This document shows, in pieces, positions 1-11,500 of a stretch of 64,000 nt of DNA. A program made the translations under genes and the position numbers. The first letter of the stretch is position 1. The number at the start of each line of letters is the position of its first letter. Below the pieces are notes generated by a model that worked only from the letters and a program-made list of their open reading frames with translations, was not told where the DNA came from and ran no database searches. Location of the stretch: contig OX485803.1 in NCBI GenBank assembly GCA_950295325.1, positions 58,357,554-58,421,553 on the forward strand. Direction: 5' to 3'. The stretch is from Polytrichum commune (lineage: Eukaryota > Streptophyta > Polytrichopsida > Polytrichales > Polytrichaceae).

Positions 1-2400
1 CAACTGGAGCTGAAATTGAGAGCCAACGATATGCGACAGTTGTGGGATCTCCAAGTGATCTAAATTCACAAGACTACCATTATCAATAGGAGGAACTTGG
101 TCCCCAGCCGGGTATCCCAACATCTTGAAGGCCATGGCTTGTTCCTTGCCGTGGAGCTCGGTGAGTGCATCTACGACCTTCTCAACGTACAGTCTCAAAT
201 CCTCGGATGGTGGGGCATGGTTTTCCGATCCCATCATTGCCCAGCCGATGTCAATGTTCTCCCTTACAATTAAAACCTTCGAAAAAACCTGACAACAGCC
301 GATACAAAGAACAGACCTAGGCCGTGAGTTCAGACAGACGACTTCAGGATCTGCACTACATACACATCGACGAATTAAGAAAACAACAAATTTCGGGATG
401 TAACATGTAGAATCCGATGAGCCCAAAATTTTGGGATGCAATAATGCTTACCTCGTCACACTGAACCCTTAAATTAGGGCTCGGACTCTCCTGGGCAGCG
501 TTGCACCACAAACCAGCCAATTCCTCTTTGTGTTCGGAAACCCGATGCAGATCTACGATAGCCCGTCTCAAAATTCGCTTTAGAAATGCTTCGATCTTCA
601 GTAGAACTTCCTCTTGATGCCAACCTTCGAAACCCATTAACGCCACTGTGTCGGACGAACAACAATGCAACGGTTCTTGGGTTCTCCCGAAGGTACATGG
701 GAAATACGTGAATCCTATGTCCTCCATATCCTGTGCACAAACGCATAGGCGTTGTGACTCCCGTTGATCCACAACTATCTCTCGGAGCTTCGCCCGTGTC
801 ATGCCTTTGATGGGGTGAGCGAGTGGCAAACCACGACCATACGTCAATCGGGTATACAACTTCAGGGCCCGCACCACATGGGGGCATTCAAATTCCAATG
901 AAGATCTATTGTCCCCAACCTCCTCTCGCATAACTCTTATAACCTCTTCCAATTCAGCCTCTGTGTGCTTCCAGGGCCGTTGAGGGCCAGACGCGAGCGG
1001 GTCTCTGATAAGAGCTTGGAACAAAGGTGACCAGCCCCACATGTTTTCCTCCTCTTCATAGTAACGTTGCCGACAATCGTACTGCTCCATTGCGTTTTTA
1101 ATATACGAGTTTCGAGCATCTTCTAACTGAGCCGCCACTCTTTCCTCGAACGCGGCAACCTGGACCAAGTGCTTCAAATACGACTCTAGCCCCCGAAGTT
1201 CTGCCTCCCGGCCCGCAGTGTCCTGCACTGGAGCATAAGGGTTCCACGAGCTCGTTGCACGGTGGACTGATGCCTGAATGTTCTCTTTGACCTGTTCTCT
1301 CGTCGCAGCGCTCTGAGTTCGCAGTAGTCACGATAATTAGGTCGGCATACAAAGACAGGATGAAACATTATCAATTTCAGAAGCATTTGCACTACATACC
1401 TCCGAGATGTGTTGATAAAAGGTGAGTATCTGCTCACCATGTTTGCAACTCGCCATAAAATCCACGGACCAAGTGCTGCAGGGATCCTAGTAACAAGTTC
1501 CCCATCCTCCTCCATTTTGGTCAAGACAGCCATACACTGTTCAGGTTGACTCAACAGTGCCTTGTTGAGAACAGGGACTGGTCCTTCATTGAGCAGCAGG
1601 TATAAACCGGGGGCATTCAGAGTCTTTGGGGGGCATTCCACGATCTCTAGATCACTAACAGTCAACAAGGCTGCAGCTCGCTGTGCATCCTGAAAGGCTT
1701 CATCCCGCGCCTGAAAATAACCAGACCGTACAATGTTGACGTCGTTGTCCTCGGCGCTTAAACCATCGTGGTGTCCCATCTCCATCGTTGACTGTACACC
1801 CCCTTGTTCTTCTTGTAAGTCCGTAGCAATTCCAAATTGTATATTACGAGAGAGCACATGAAAAGCATTATCTTCATCTCCGTCATCGTCCCCCCCTCCT
1901 AAGGTCATCGTGTCCTGCACATCTATCATGCGGACTGAACCGCATTGTACTCCGGATTCCTTCGCAGCACGACTTGCACCCCCCCCCCCCAATGTGGTTT
2001 CAGAAGCAGTATCCACTCTTTGTCTCTTCCTCGCCCTGTGCTCCCTTACCGACATCAACCGCTTCAGACCCTGGCTCCACGTCTGAGCTCCTTCGCTGGC
2101 CCCTTCTCCTTCACGTGTACTGGAACCCGTCTCTTCTATAGTATGCCACGCACTCATACCACGATCTCCGTTGGAAGACAAAGGTGATACGGGGACACTA
2201 GCACGGGAGTCAGGGGTAGTGCCGGGGGTCGATTCGGTGTTATGATTCCTCACCCTTCGACTAGAGCTTGGACTCATTCCCGCTGCTACGTGTGGTACCT
2301 GCTCAGCATACCTGACCCGAAGTGCCCTGGTACTACCTCCTTCCTGTCTTGCTGATCCACTCGACTTCGCCTGCATTGGAGTGCATTTAGGTCTGTTCAT
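1..2400 (-). CDS. Unrecognised multi-exon protein, C-terminal part beyond window
   Basis: I do not recognise this family. On the minus strand three exons join cleanly: 2400-1400 (333 codons plus 2 bases, from ATG at 2400), 1310-452 and 288-1, which stays open at the window edge. That gives at least 716 residues. Intron 1399-1311 is 89 nt (GTATGT...AG) and intron 451-289 is 163 nt (GTAAGC...AG); the phases agree. The N-terminal half is polar and low in complexity, with a basic RKRQRV stretch that could be a nuclear signal, a run of glycines coded by a C-tract at about 1980, and an acidic GGDDDGDED patch. The second half is denser: a charged, possibly coiled segment (about 1200-1030), then a Cys/Trp-containing region. 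The upstream frame is open to a TAG at 2500, directly after another ORF in the same frame, so the real start may lie further up and this copy may be broken. A transposon-derived or lineage-specific nuclear protein are both possible. Confidence 0.5.
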
Positions 2401-2499
2401 AGCAATTGGCAGAGGTCGCTCTTCTACCGAATTCAACGCCGCCTCTATCCGAGGAGCCCAGGGCCGTTGTCCTTCCTCACGTGGAAATGTGAGACCACA

Positions 2500-3120
2500 C
2501 TAGGCTAATACTTCTACCACAGCCTTTGTGTCGGATGGCTTAAAGGTGGGGTACATTTTCAAAACCCCACCTTGCCCGTTGGTTAACCGCTTCCACGCAT
2601 CGCACTGGTCCTTGTGTCGGTGATAAGACAATGCGTTCTTGTCCGAAAAATCCATATGACAATACCTGCACCAGTACCAACGCCGTTTATCCTTCCCTTG
2701 CATGCGATAGAAATGGTAGCGACATCGGTAGTGTACTTCTACGATCAAATCCTTGTATTCATCTTCAGTGTACAGGCAGACCAGTGGGACACGTCCTTGG
2801 GTCAATGTAAATCGGTAGACATTCTGACCTTTCGTTGTAGTGCCTTCGATCAACCCCACTGGCCCGTTTTGTACGAGATTCCACCACACATCGAATCCAA
2901 ACTCTTTTATAAGTCGATGGTCCTCGTTCATATTGACGATACCTGCAGAACTGTCCCTATCAAAAATCCCCCCATGATCCTGAGCCCATAGCCAACCACC
3001 CCCGAATCGCAATTCTGATGCCGTGTCTCGGTGCAGCCATTTTCCCCTGAATCCAATCCTTGCTTCTGCACTACCCTCGGCATCCCGGCTGCACCTTTGC
3101 AGGAGTGCGACATTCTGAAC
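2500..3120 (-). pseudogene. Zinc-finger-like ORF in frame with the gene downstream
   Basis: An open frame of about 206 codons on the minus strand ends at TAG 2502-2500. The same frame then continues without another stop into the exon at 2400-1400, so this looks like the 5' part of one longer gene cut by a nonsense codon; two adjacent genes are the alternative. The last third holds WCRYC, then H-x-H and a Cys about 15 residues on (C-x2-C...H-x-H-x4-C), a C2H2/C2HC-like finger of about 27 residues. The rest has aromatic, globular-looking sequence (HGGIFDRDSS, FDVWWNLV). No ATG opens the frame. A plausible splice acceptor (TTACAG) lies just 5' at 3126-3121, so an upstream exon may exist. Further up the frame is cut by TAA and TAG. 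Function unknown. Confidence 0.4.
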
Positions 3121-3550
3121 CTGTAATGTGGCTTCGGGAGGTCTGGTTGATTACTTGGGAGGGGCGACGTACTCCTTGAACGTGTTGTACACTAGTCTAA
3201 ACCCTAGTACACCCTAACTATTTGAAACAGCCCAATGCTCTATTTGGATTACCATAAGATGACCCCTGAACTTGGGAAACATGATGCCAGCTCCACCCTA
3301 AACCCTTCACGGCCTATGTTACGGAGTTCTATAGAACTACCTAAACCTTCACGGCAGAACGTAGACAGTTTTGCGACATTAAAAATAACAACCCTAAACC
3401 TCACCTTTGTGTATCTGGTACTACACGTATAATGTTCGTGTCCGACCTTACGCTCCGATCTTAGTCTTACATCCCACAACCTTCTCTCTTGACCCTAAAC
3501 CCTAAACCTCGACCTACTTACATGCTCCATCTATGTTGCACAGTTCACCC
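3121..3550. other. Gene-poor stretch with scattered CCCTAAA motifs
   Basis: No convincing gene. Short telomere-like words (CTAAACCC, CCCTAAACCCTAAAC) occur near 3195, 3300, 3395 and 3490, single or doubled, as is common in plant 5' flanking DNA. A short minus-strand frame at about 3205-3155 (VYNTFKEYVAPPK then stop) is in the same frame as the zinc-finger ORF and may be more of that decayed gene. Confidence 0.4.
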
Positions 3551-3745
3551 CGAACGCTTGCCCACAACACTAAACCACGGCTTATCTCCCCATTCAACGA
3601 TACACTACACACACCCGAACGCTTGCCCACAACACTAAACCACGGCTCATCTCCCCATTCAACGATACACTACACACACCCGAACGCTTGCCCACAACAC
3701 TAAACCACGGCTCATCTCCCCATTCAACGATACACTACACACAGC
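3551..3745. repeat. 65-bp minisatellite, three units
   Basis: The unit beginning CGAACGCTTGCCCACAACAC starts at 3551, 3616 and 3681, exactly 65 bp apart, and a fourth start at 3746 diverges after a few bases. The units differ at a single position or so (GGCTTATC versus GGCTCATC), so the array is young. It holds no spacer-like unique segments, so it is not a CRISPR array. Confidence 0.9.
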
Positions 3746-4954
3746 CGAACTCTAACCACAAACTAGGGCAACACAACGCAACACACAAAGAAAGGTGCAC
3801 TTCGGACCGGGGCACAACTCTAACTGCAAGACAAGAAAAGACGACAGGGTGAAAAGATGACACTACTAAGCTCACGGACTACTGCACTAGGCCGGGTGGA
3901 CCGGGCCGGGTCCGGAGGCCTTATCGCGGGCAGGGACGTGGCAATGGGACGGGTGGGCCGCCACGCGGGGGTCGGGGGTTTTTGGGACCCGTTCCGCCCT
4001 CCAAACCCATCCTTTCGCGGGCAGAGGAATATTGCCCGCGGACGCTCTATTTCGGGGTTGGAGGGGGGGTCTGTAATGAAACGCGTTTTTGTGAATGGAC
4101 AAGCCTATTAAATAGCATTAAGTACAGTAAGGCAATGTTTGGTTAGTTTCTAAAATGGGCATGAAAAAATAAGGAGCCAAATTTTTTGGCATCATGTGGC
4201 ACAAACCCAAGGATCATGTTGCCTTGTCCTAGGGGCCCACTGAACAGATAAGACTTTTTGAGAAATATTATGCACATAAGACCTCATGCACTTAACGTCA
4301 ACACACCTAAATCAACAAATTAAGCGGGGAGCATATTTTATATCATTAAAATCGTTGAAATTGTACATTTCATTGTTCTCAAGTACAAGAAGGTTCCAAC
4401 ACAAACAATGCATTTTGGGCGACCTAAGACCAACACTTACAATATATTAGATGTGAAGAGGGTTTACATCCTCATAATCAATATGTAACTATTGTGTAAA
4501 GATTTCTAAGTGTTGGTTTTGGGTATAAGGTAGAAAGGTCTTAAGTGGCTTGGTTTCTTGATCAAACCCTCATATTTGATTGGTATGTGGTTCCGTGAGG
4601 AGCAAAGAGCAAACATCATGAAGAACTTGTTTTAAAAGAGACTGGACTACGTCTTCAAATATCAAATAACTACTCTACTCTACTCTACTCTCAACAATGA
4701 ACGCAATTAGGAGGACCTATGTATCCAATTCAGAAACCAACAAACATGCGCTTCCAATAACCATAACTCAATCAAGGTAGGTCCGATCTTCAATCCAATT
4801 TTTGCAAATGTGTCATCATCATAGACTTGCTAATGCAACATGAGTTTTTTGGGTGTAAATGTGATCGGTAGAAGTTGGAGAACATGAAACACAAACTAGG
4901 TAACACCCACATACCTTACAGACCTTAGGCATTAGTCTATCAAGAATCACAAAC
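3746..4954. other. Intergenic, with a GC-rich island and a (TACTC)4 run
   Basis: 3880-4080 is strongly GC-rich against AT-rich surroundings, and open in two frames, but neither frame looks like a protein. A (TACTC)4 microsatellite sits at 4671-4690. The AT-rich rest shows no gene. Confidence 0.4.
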
Positions 4955-5187
4955 CAGTGATTGGGGAGATTTTTGGGTAGGCATAATCGGTTGAGATCCT
5001 AGTGTTTGCAAGTCCAGCCGGTTACATGTTGACATCCTCCGGGTTTCCTTTATTAAATTGGGGTATATTCTTCTACAGATTCCTCTTAAACGATCGGTAA
5101 TTTTCCTGCAGTCTTGAACTTCAACCGGTCATTTCTCCAACTCAACCGGTTCGTCTGTAACAAATTGCCGGTTCTCCCTGATCATTG
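4955..5187 (+). mobile_element. hAT-like MITE (copy A), 233 bp, 8-bp TSD
   Basis: Terminal inverted repeats are CAGTGATTGGGGAG at the left and CTCCCTGATCATTG at the right. It is flanked by perfect 8-bp direct repeats TCACAAAC at 4947-4954 and 5188-5195. An 8-bp duplication with CA...TG ends fits the hAT superfamily. The interior carries several CCGGTT motifs that recur in the other copies of the family in this window. It is non-autonomous, with no transposase. Confidence 0.85.
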
Positions 5188-5195
5188 TCACAAAC

Positions 5196-6520
5196 TTGCT
5201 AAGTAACAAAATCTCGCGCACCGGTGGTAAAATACTTGCCGCAACTTCAAGTGCAGATTCTCCTCGCTTCTGAGTCCCATAATTCGCCGCATATAAAACG
5301 TTGACTAAGGAGTTGGAGGCACACATTTCAGCAACAAAACTATGGTGCACATGCATTCTCGAAATCTGATGTGTATCCTCCCACACTTAATGGTACTAGT
5401 GGCCACCGAAATCACGGGAGTCTCATCAACAAGAATGGCACTTGGTAGTAGTGTTCACATGAGATCTGCAAATACTGCTGCCCAGATGCAACCTCCAGGC
5501 CAAGGACTCATCTGACAAAGAGAGAGAGCAAAGATGGAATATATAAGAGTTTCCTGTTCACGAGTGGCATGGAAATTATACTATTTTCTCTTCAGATTAC
5601 AGGGGGCTTATGGACAAGTTGCAGGGGCCTCTTGGGCCGCGTAGAGTTGTTCACGCGCAAGCTTGGAATATATCTTAATTGGCGGTATCTCACACCGACT
5701 GTTGACCTTATAGCCACTCCAACCTTCCTAATGTCACACATGTGGCAAGCAAAAGTGCACGTGATGTTGAGGAGGTTTGTGGTGTTAGCGTGGAGGCATG
5801 ATAATAGAGGTTTAGTGTAGCATGTGACATTATGGAATAACACAAAGTTAACATTGCAATAATGACAACGTGATGTGTGCGAGCGTGTGATTTGAATGCT
5901 TCGGTGCATTATTTGAATGTCAAAACCTGTGATATGTTGGAGGGACATGTGATAACAAGGAGAGGTTTTAAACTAAGCGCATCCGTTCCCTAGGGTTTCA
6001 GGATATAAGAGAGGGAGTGGCATTATGGAGGGTGACTTTAGAGGTTAGGGTGTTTCGTAGGTCAAATTGTAAACAAGTAGGCTAGGATCCCGGCCTTAAG
6101 TTAGGTTACTCTATCCCAATATCTAGGATTATGGTAGATGTTACATCACGTTCCACTAGTGGTACCATCTAAAGTTTATGTGTGGGCCTTATGTGGTGAC
6201 TCGGTTGACATTTATTGATGTCATCCAAGCCACCTCGTGTCAACCATCTCATGTCTTATACTAATCACATGACATTGCTAAGCTCCACACGCCTAGGGGG
6301 TGGTTTAGGGTTTAGGTTATGGTTATGAAATTTATGTCCAAAACCAAACTCAACCATTTGCTTTTGAGCATCACTTTTGATGCTAAGTATTGAAGATCTC
6401 AACTTGATATTCTACATTTGAGTATTTAGCACAACAATAGAGGTCATCATTAAACAAAATCCAAAATGAATAATTAAGGCTTTGCTACTACTTTTAGGCC
6501 TTTGACCAAAAACATTATGA
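5196..6520. other. Intergenic, no gene seen
   Basis: AT-rich DNA with short open frames on both strands that show no recognisable protein. Single CCCTAAA/TTTAGGG-type words occur near 5990 and 6305. Confidence 0.4.
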
Positions 6521-6539
6521 TTTAATTATATTGGAGCAC

Positions 6540-7000
6540 TTTTTTGGTCCACTATACCATGCTTACACTCATGTGTGAGATATTTTATGGCACTTGAATG
6601 TACATTTTTTCATGTTATTTTTTTGAGTGGCATGGGTATGTGTAGGCTTTTAAGTTCTTCTATACTATTTGTATGGATGGCACCTTTGACTCTAGTTGTT
6701 ATGACTTTTAGAGGGTCGACTTGCCATCCTTGTGTTTTAATTACCTCTATTAGTGGGTGGTATTTATCATATTTGGTTTTGGTGGCTTGTTGAATGCATC
6801 TATCGTGTGTAAACGTGAATTCAATCATTTGTATGCAAAAGTTGGGATAGGGGTTAGTTGCAGATGTAAAGTTGTATCCATGATGGGATAGTGTTGTCTT
6901 GGGGCATGTTGTTGTTGTTCATGCATTAATGACTATGAAGTGCCTTGTGTGATATGTGACTTAAATAGGTTGGTTAGTTGATGAATTGCAATGTTGTGTC
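6540..7000 (-). pseudogene. Degenerate LINE fragment: restriction-like endonuclease domain
   Basis: The minus-strand frame at 6828-6610 (about 72 codons) reads IEFTFTHD, then KTKYDKYHPL, then VKGAIH. It aligns closely with the C-terminus of the long LINE at 43583-47543 (IEFTYCHD, KHAKYDPL, VRGAIHEHS). Similarity goes on at the DNA level on both sides: upstream to about 7000 (an ISW-like tract matching VPEWLIECL, with stops) and downstream to about 6550 (AAATATCTCACA shared). The pattern of Glu/Asp followed by K-x2/3-KY is that of the R2/Dualen-type endonuclease. Stops and frame slips show it is dead. It lacks the 3' end and the CTTTT tail of the long copy, so it is an internal remnant. Confidence 0.75.
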
Positions 7001-7113
7001 TTGCGATGTTGAGCCCCTTGAGGAATTTGTTTTCACATGAGGAGAGTAAGTGTGACAAGTGTATGAATAAGATTTCATAAGACCTACATGACTGACCACT
7101 ATCTCTTGTTCAC

Positions 7114-7320
7114 CAATGTCCGGGAGATTTTGAACATTATCAGTAAAAATCCTAGTGTTCCCAAGTCCAACCAGTTACATGTTGTGATCTTTTTATTTTT
7201 CTTAATTCATTTGAAGTATATTCTACAGATTCCTCTAAAATGATCAGTAATTTTCCTGAAGTCTTGATCTTCAACCAGTTCAGCCGTATTTTGCAGTCAC
7301 TTAATTTTCCCCCTTCATTA
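7114..7320 (+). mobile_element. hAT-like MITE (copy B), 207 bp, 8-bp TSD
   Basis: The left end CAATGTCCGGGAGATTTT resembles copies A and C. The interior shares the AATCCTAGTGTTcCCAAGTCC and GATTCCTCTaAAaTGATC blocks, and the right end is worn (CCCCCTTCATTA). It is bounded by perfect 8-bp repeats TTGTTCAC at 7106-7113 and 7321-7328. Many of the family's CCGGTT motifs are mutated to CCAGTT, as expected from deamination of methylated CG sites. Confidence 0.8.
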
Positions 7321-7328
7321 TTGTTCAC

Positions 7329-8488
7329 TTGTGCATGCTTGAGCCCAACACCCTTTGGAAATTGTGTGATGAGATTCTCGACATCAATATAAAACACTAA
7401 TATTCAGACCTGCGATGGACCATGTGGTTGACCTTGGCGTCAACGAATTAAATCCGGGTATCTGGGAGATGCGTCAGTCTTTAACCAAATTACGAGATCA
7501 TCACAAGGAACAATAGCACCCCTCTGTCCAAAATCCAGGACACAGAAAGATGTTCAATCTATTAGATCTCTAGATTCTAGATACCGGCTCCTACATCTCT
7601 GTGATTCAGCCTTGCAGCTCGTAGCTTGCACGGGATTTCGGTGCTACTGAGCACCTCTAAGCCTCAGAGAGTCGGTCACCTGCGGGTTTAGAGTTTCTTA
7701 CATAGCTGGTTATTCTTGGAGTGCAGAAGAATTTGTCAAGTTTTGGAGTGCACTTTGGATGCACTTTAGATCCCCGAATGACCGACTACAGCTGAACCTG
7801 AAGAATTCAGAGTTTCAAGGATTTGCAGGCTACTCTTAGTATTTGAATTAGCCATTCTAAATTTTGTTTTCGTGAAGGTTTAGGTGATCTAGTCATTCCA
7901 GCACCGAGATCGGAGGAGTTTGTGTGTGGAGTGGCAGGTCGGTAAGAGTACTTCTCCTGCCTCTGTGGCTATCTCTAGGGAACTAGGAGATCACCTTAAC
8001 CCTTTAGAAACTCGTTGATGTATCCTTGAATTTAATCTAAATGATGCATCGTCAGTGGATTACGCTGGAAGGCTGAGTTAAGATTCATCATGATTTAGGC
8101 AGGAAAAAGACATGTTCATAGTGACTTCATCAACTTGATCAAGATGCTTGCACAAAGCGTTTAATATACACGAGCATGAGTGTGAGTCTGTAGTTACATA
8201 TCTTTACATGTATGCTGAGACTCACACCTAAAACCGTTGGTTCTTTGTTTGCATAATGGAGTGAATTCAATTAGCAGTGACTGGAACATACATATGCTTG
8301 CATTGAACGATAGACCTTGTCATGTGCCTTATGAAAACCAGGAAGGCTAAGTGATTTTCCCCCAACATTCCACTGAACGACAGTTAGTACTACTACTCAC
8401 ATGAAACTGCAAACTGTATTCCTAATTTACCAGCAGCTGGAGATCGAAGCGCAGGCATATCGAAAAATAAGAATCGAACAGAAGCCTG
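7329..8488. other. Upstream region of the receptor kinase
   Basis: No gene seen. This 1.15 kb lies 5' of the kinase gene and should hold its promoter and leader. I see no clear TATA box and do not assign a transcription start. Confidence 0.35.
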
Positions 8489-8539
8489 GTGATGGGAATT
8501 GGAGAAGTCTTCAATTCCCGTTATAGTAGAGTCGGCACC

Positions 8540-11500
8540 ATGATGACTTCAAGCCCTCGCCTGTTCGTGCTTCCGCTGCTCTTCAGCTTCATTACAGTCT
8601 GTCTGGCGACTCCAGAAGGTACTTGTCGATCTGTCTTCGAACATAACCTTGTCCCATATACACACACCAACACACACACATGTTGGGGAAAAAGTATACA
8701 ACTGTGTATAAATTTTCTGTAACTCCTAATTGCATTCATCATGTGGCAAGAAGATCACGTGTAACCACACTAAATATGATATTTAGTGTCATATGATATT
8801 TTATTTCACTATGGGAACTTTTCGGATGACACTTCTTATGAATAAGTAAACAAATATTGTCATGGATGATGAATGAGTTCATCCATTGGCCAAAACCCTG
8901 CCTTTCTCTTGTCAGCAACTTGTGATGCAATTATTGTCGTGGAGGATTGAAATTTGGATGCAAAATCACTTTTTAAGTGACAGTAGTTGCAACACTGTAA
9001 GTCTATGATGCCCCAAAAATTTTACAAGGAATGACAAGTAATGGTGGGTTAACATTTAGTGTTGGTGACACTACACCGCAGTTTGCAATTAGTATTGATC
9101 AACACATTTATAACTGGCGACACTAAAGTTGTGTTTGATGTACTAGTGATGATGATCTGTGGCCTGGTAAAATGTAGGAGACACGTTACAGGGTCTGCAG
9201 CAGTACTGGAATGTCTCCTTCGGACGATCATGGAGAGGTCTCCGTCCATGCCATCACAACTGGCTTGGTGTGACTTGCGACATGAAAGATGGCCATGTAA
9301 TCGGCTTGTAAGTAGCAGTAGTCAGTCTGAGAAATTTATGATGTTTTTCTCCTTTTGAAATTACATCTATACTATTAGTTTCATCCAAAAAGAATGTCAC
9401 GCTTTCGTGATGGCATTTGTTCATCTATCGTTGTCGGGCACTCTCACATGTTGTGCTTCGCTCTTGCAAGCTTGCAGAAATCGCAACACGAGATTCCGAT
9501 CTCTCTCCCATTTCGCTAGCAGTTTAGGGCGTGCTCGACCCTCGGGGGGTGCACCTTTCATTAAAACCTAGAATCACGTGCGTTCATTGCATACTCTAAA
9601 AACCCCCTATATACAAGTTATTTTTTGTGAAATGAAGTAATACACATACAATTGCAACAATAAATATACAAGTGACAATATGTATACACAAAAAAATATC
9701 CATTCATATATAGTCATTAACATAAGTATACAAATATACTTTTGAACAATAATCAACCCCTATAATATGTATAAGAAAATATCCTAGCTTTCATCAGCAA
9801 AGTCGTTGAAATTTTTTTCATCTCCCGGATGTAACTCATAAACATTTGATTCACCAATGTATGTCATTGTAGCCAATGCAATTATTATCTCTAAGTCTAC
9901 CATCAAATGATCAGTAAGATTATATGTCCACTTGTTGTTAGCCCCTTTTTGATATCAACATAAACCAATCTCCTTGTTACTTTGAGCTGAACGAATCATT
10001 TCAAAACCCTAATACTGCCTCTTTCCCCGATATTACCTTGACACCTTGTACATGGTTCATACTACCCTATAAGGTTGCTAACGCAAATCGTTAATCCTAG
10101 TTAATCCTAATTTCATCCAATATGAAAACTTATGATATGTAGTATAGTAACAGTACCATACAAGTACAATTATTGTATACTTTTTCAAGGCCTTCCATAT
10201 ATGTACGTAACTATAAATTATAACATGTATACCATATGTATACGTAATACGGCAAGGTCCAAATCAATACCCCTCCTGTGCACTCACGTATACTCGTACA
10301 TGTTTAGTACAGTGCACCCCCCGAGGCTCGACCTTCAACCTTGTTATTGAAACAAAGGACGTTTCCAACATTTATGATGAGCAATTAGCTTTGTTGCGTA
10401 TGCAACGGGATGTGTTTTATTGTTGTTGCATGTGCACCAAGCGGATTGCTAGTAATTATAAGTTGCAGAATCGTAAGCTCAGATCCTAAATATGCCATCT
10501 CTGAGAGTTACAGCATGTATGTCATCATCATCGTGAGCTCATTTCTTTATTGTGTCAGTTCCACTAATTTGTCCACCTCCTTACTTTGAGATAAATGTAT
10601 AAACATTCTTGTTACTAAACAATGACTACTCTAATGTGTACTCATGACGGCATTGCGTTCAGGAATTTGACTTGGAATTCAACACTCGTCGCCCTCGGAA
10701 AGCCTATACCTCCCTCGATTGGCCAACTCACAAATCTGGAGACTTTGGTTCTCACCAACATGAGTCTCACTGGAACTCTAACAGTAGAGATTGGCAAGCT
10801 CACACAGCTGACGACGCTGGATCTTACTGAAAACTTCATCGTTGGGCCTATACCAGAAGAAATCACATTATGCACCAACCTAAAAACTCTGTGAGCACAT
10901 AATGAGCCATTTCCTATATGTCATCGATTATCAAACAAAAAATGGGTAGATGATGAAGCGAATGTATGATTCTAACAAGAATTTACAATTGTTGCTTTAA
11001 AGCTGTGCCATCCTGTAGTTACTATGACTAATTCTCTACTTCGTTAACAAGACTCGGAAGCTAAGGTACGTGCTTTTGGTCCATTCAGATCGTTTCGGCA
11101 AAATAATCTAGGTGGGCAGCTGCCTGTATTTTTGGGAAAACTTACGAAACTGGTGAAATTGTAAGTCAATCTCCCTTAATCTCTTGGACAGCATCCTTAC
11201 CCAGCCTTCGTGACGTGAATTCCTTCAAAAAGGAATTTTCTTACAGTTAATGTCATGTAGGCACCGTTGAATCCGAATTAATGTTCCAGAACGCAATTGA
11301 CAGGGACTTGCACAAGAACAGTATGTGGGGGGGTCTTCCACCAGAATGGGAAACCATGACGGCCATCCAAAGCATGTAAGTGAAGACCTCCAATTCATTA
11401 TTGATACCCAAATGATATTCGATTCACGTGCTCAAGGTATCGATTTCTTCCGCCTTTACCCATAATTGTAGCAAGTAATCAATAGATCCATCTATACAAG

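Noticed and set aside
3551-3745. Regular repeat array, considered as CRISPR
   Set aside because: Units are contiguous with no spacers, in a plant nuclear context; it is a minisatellite.
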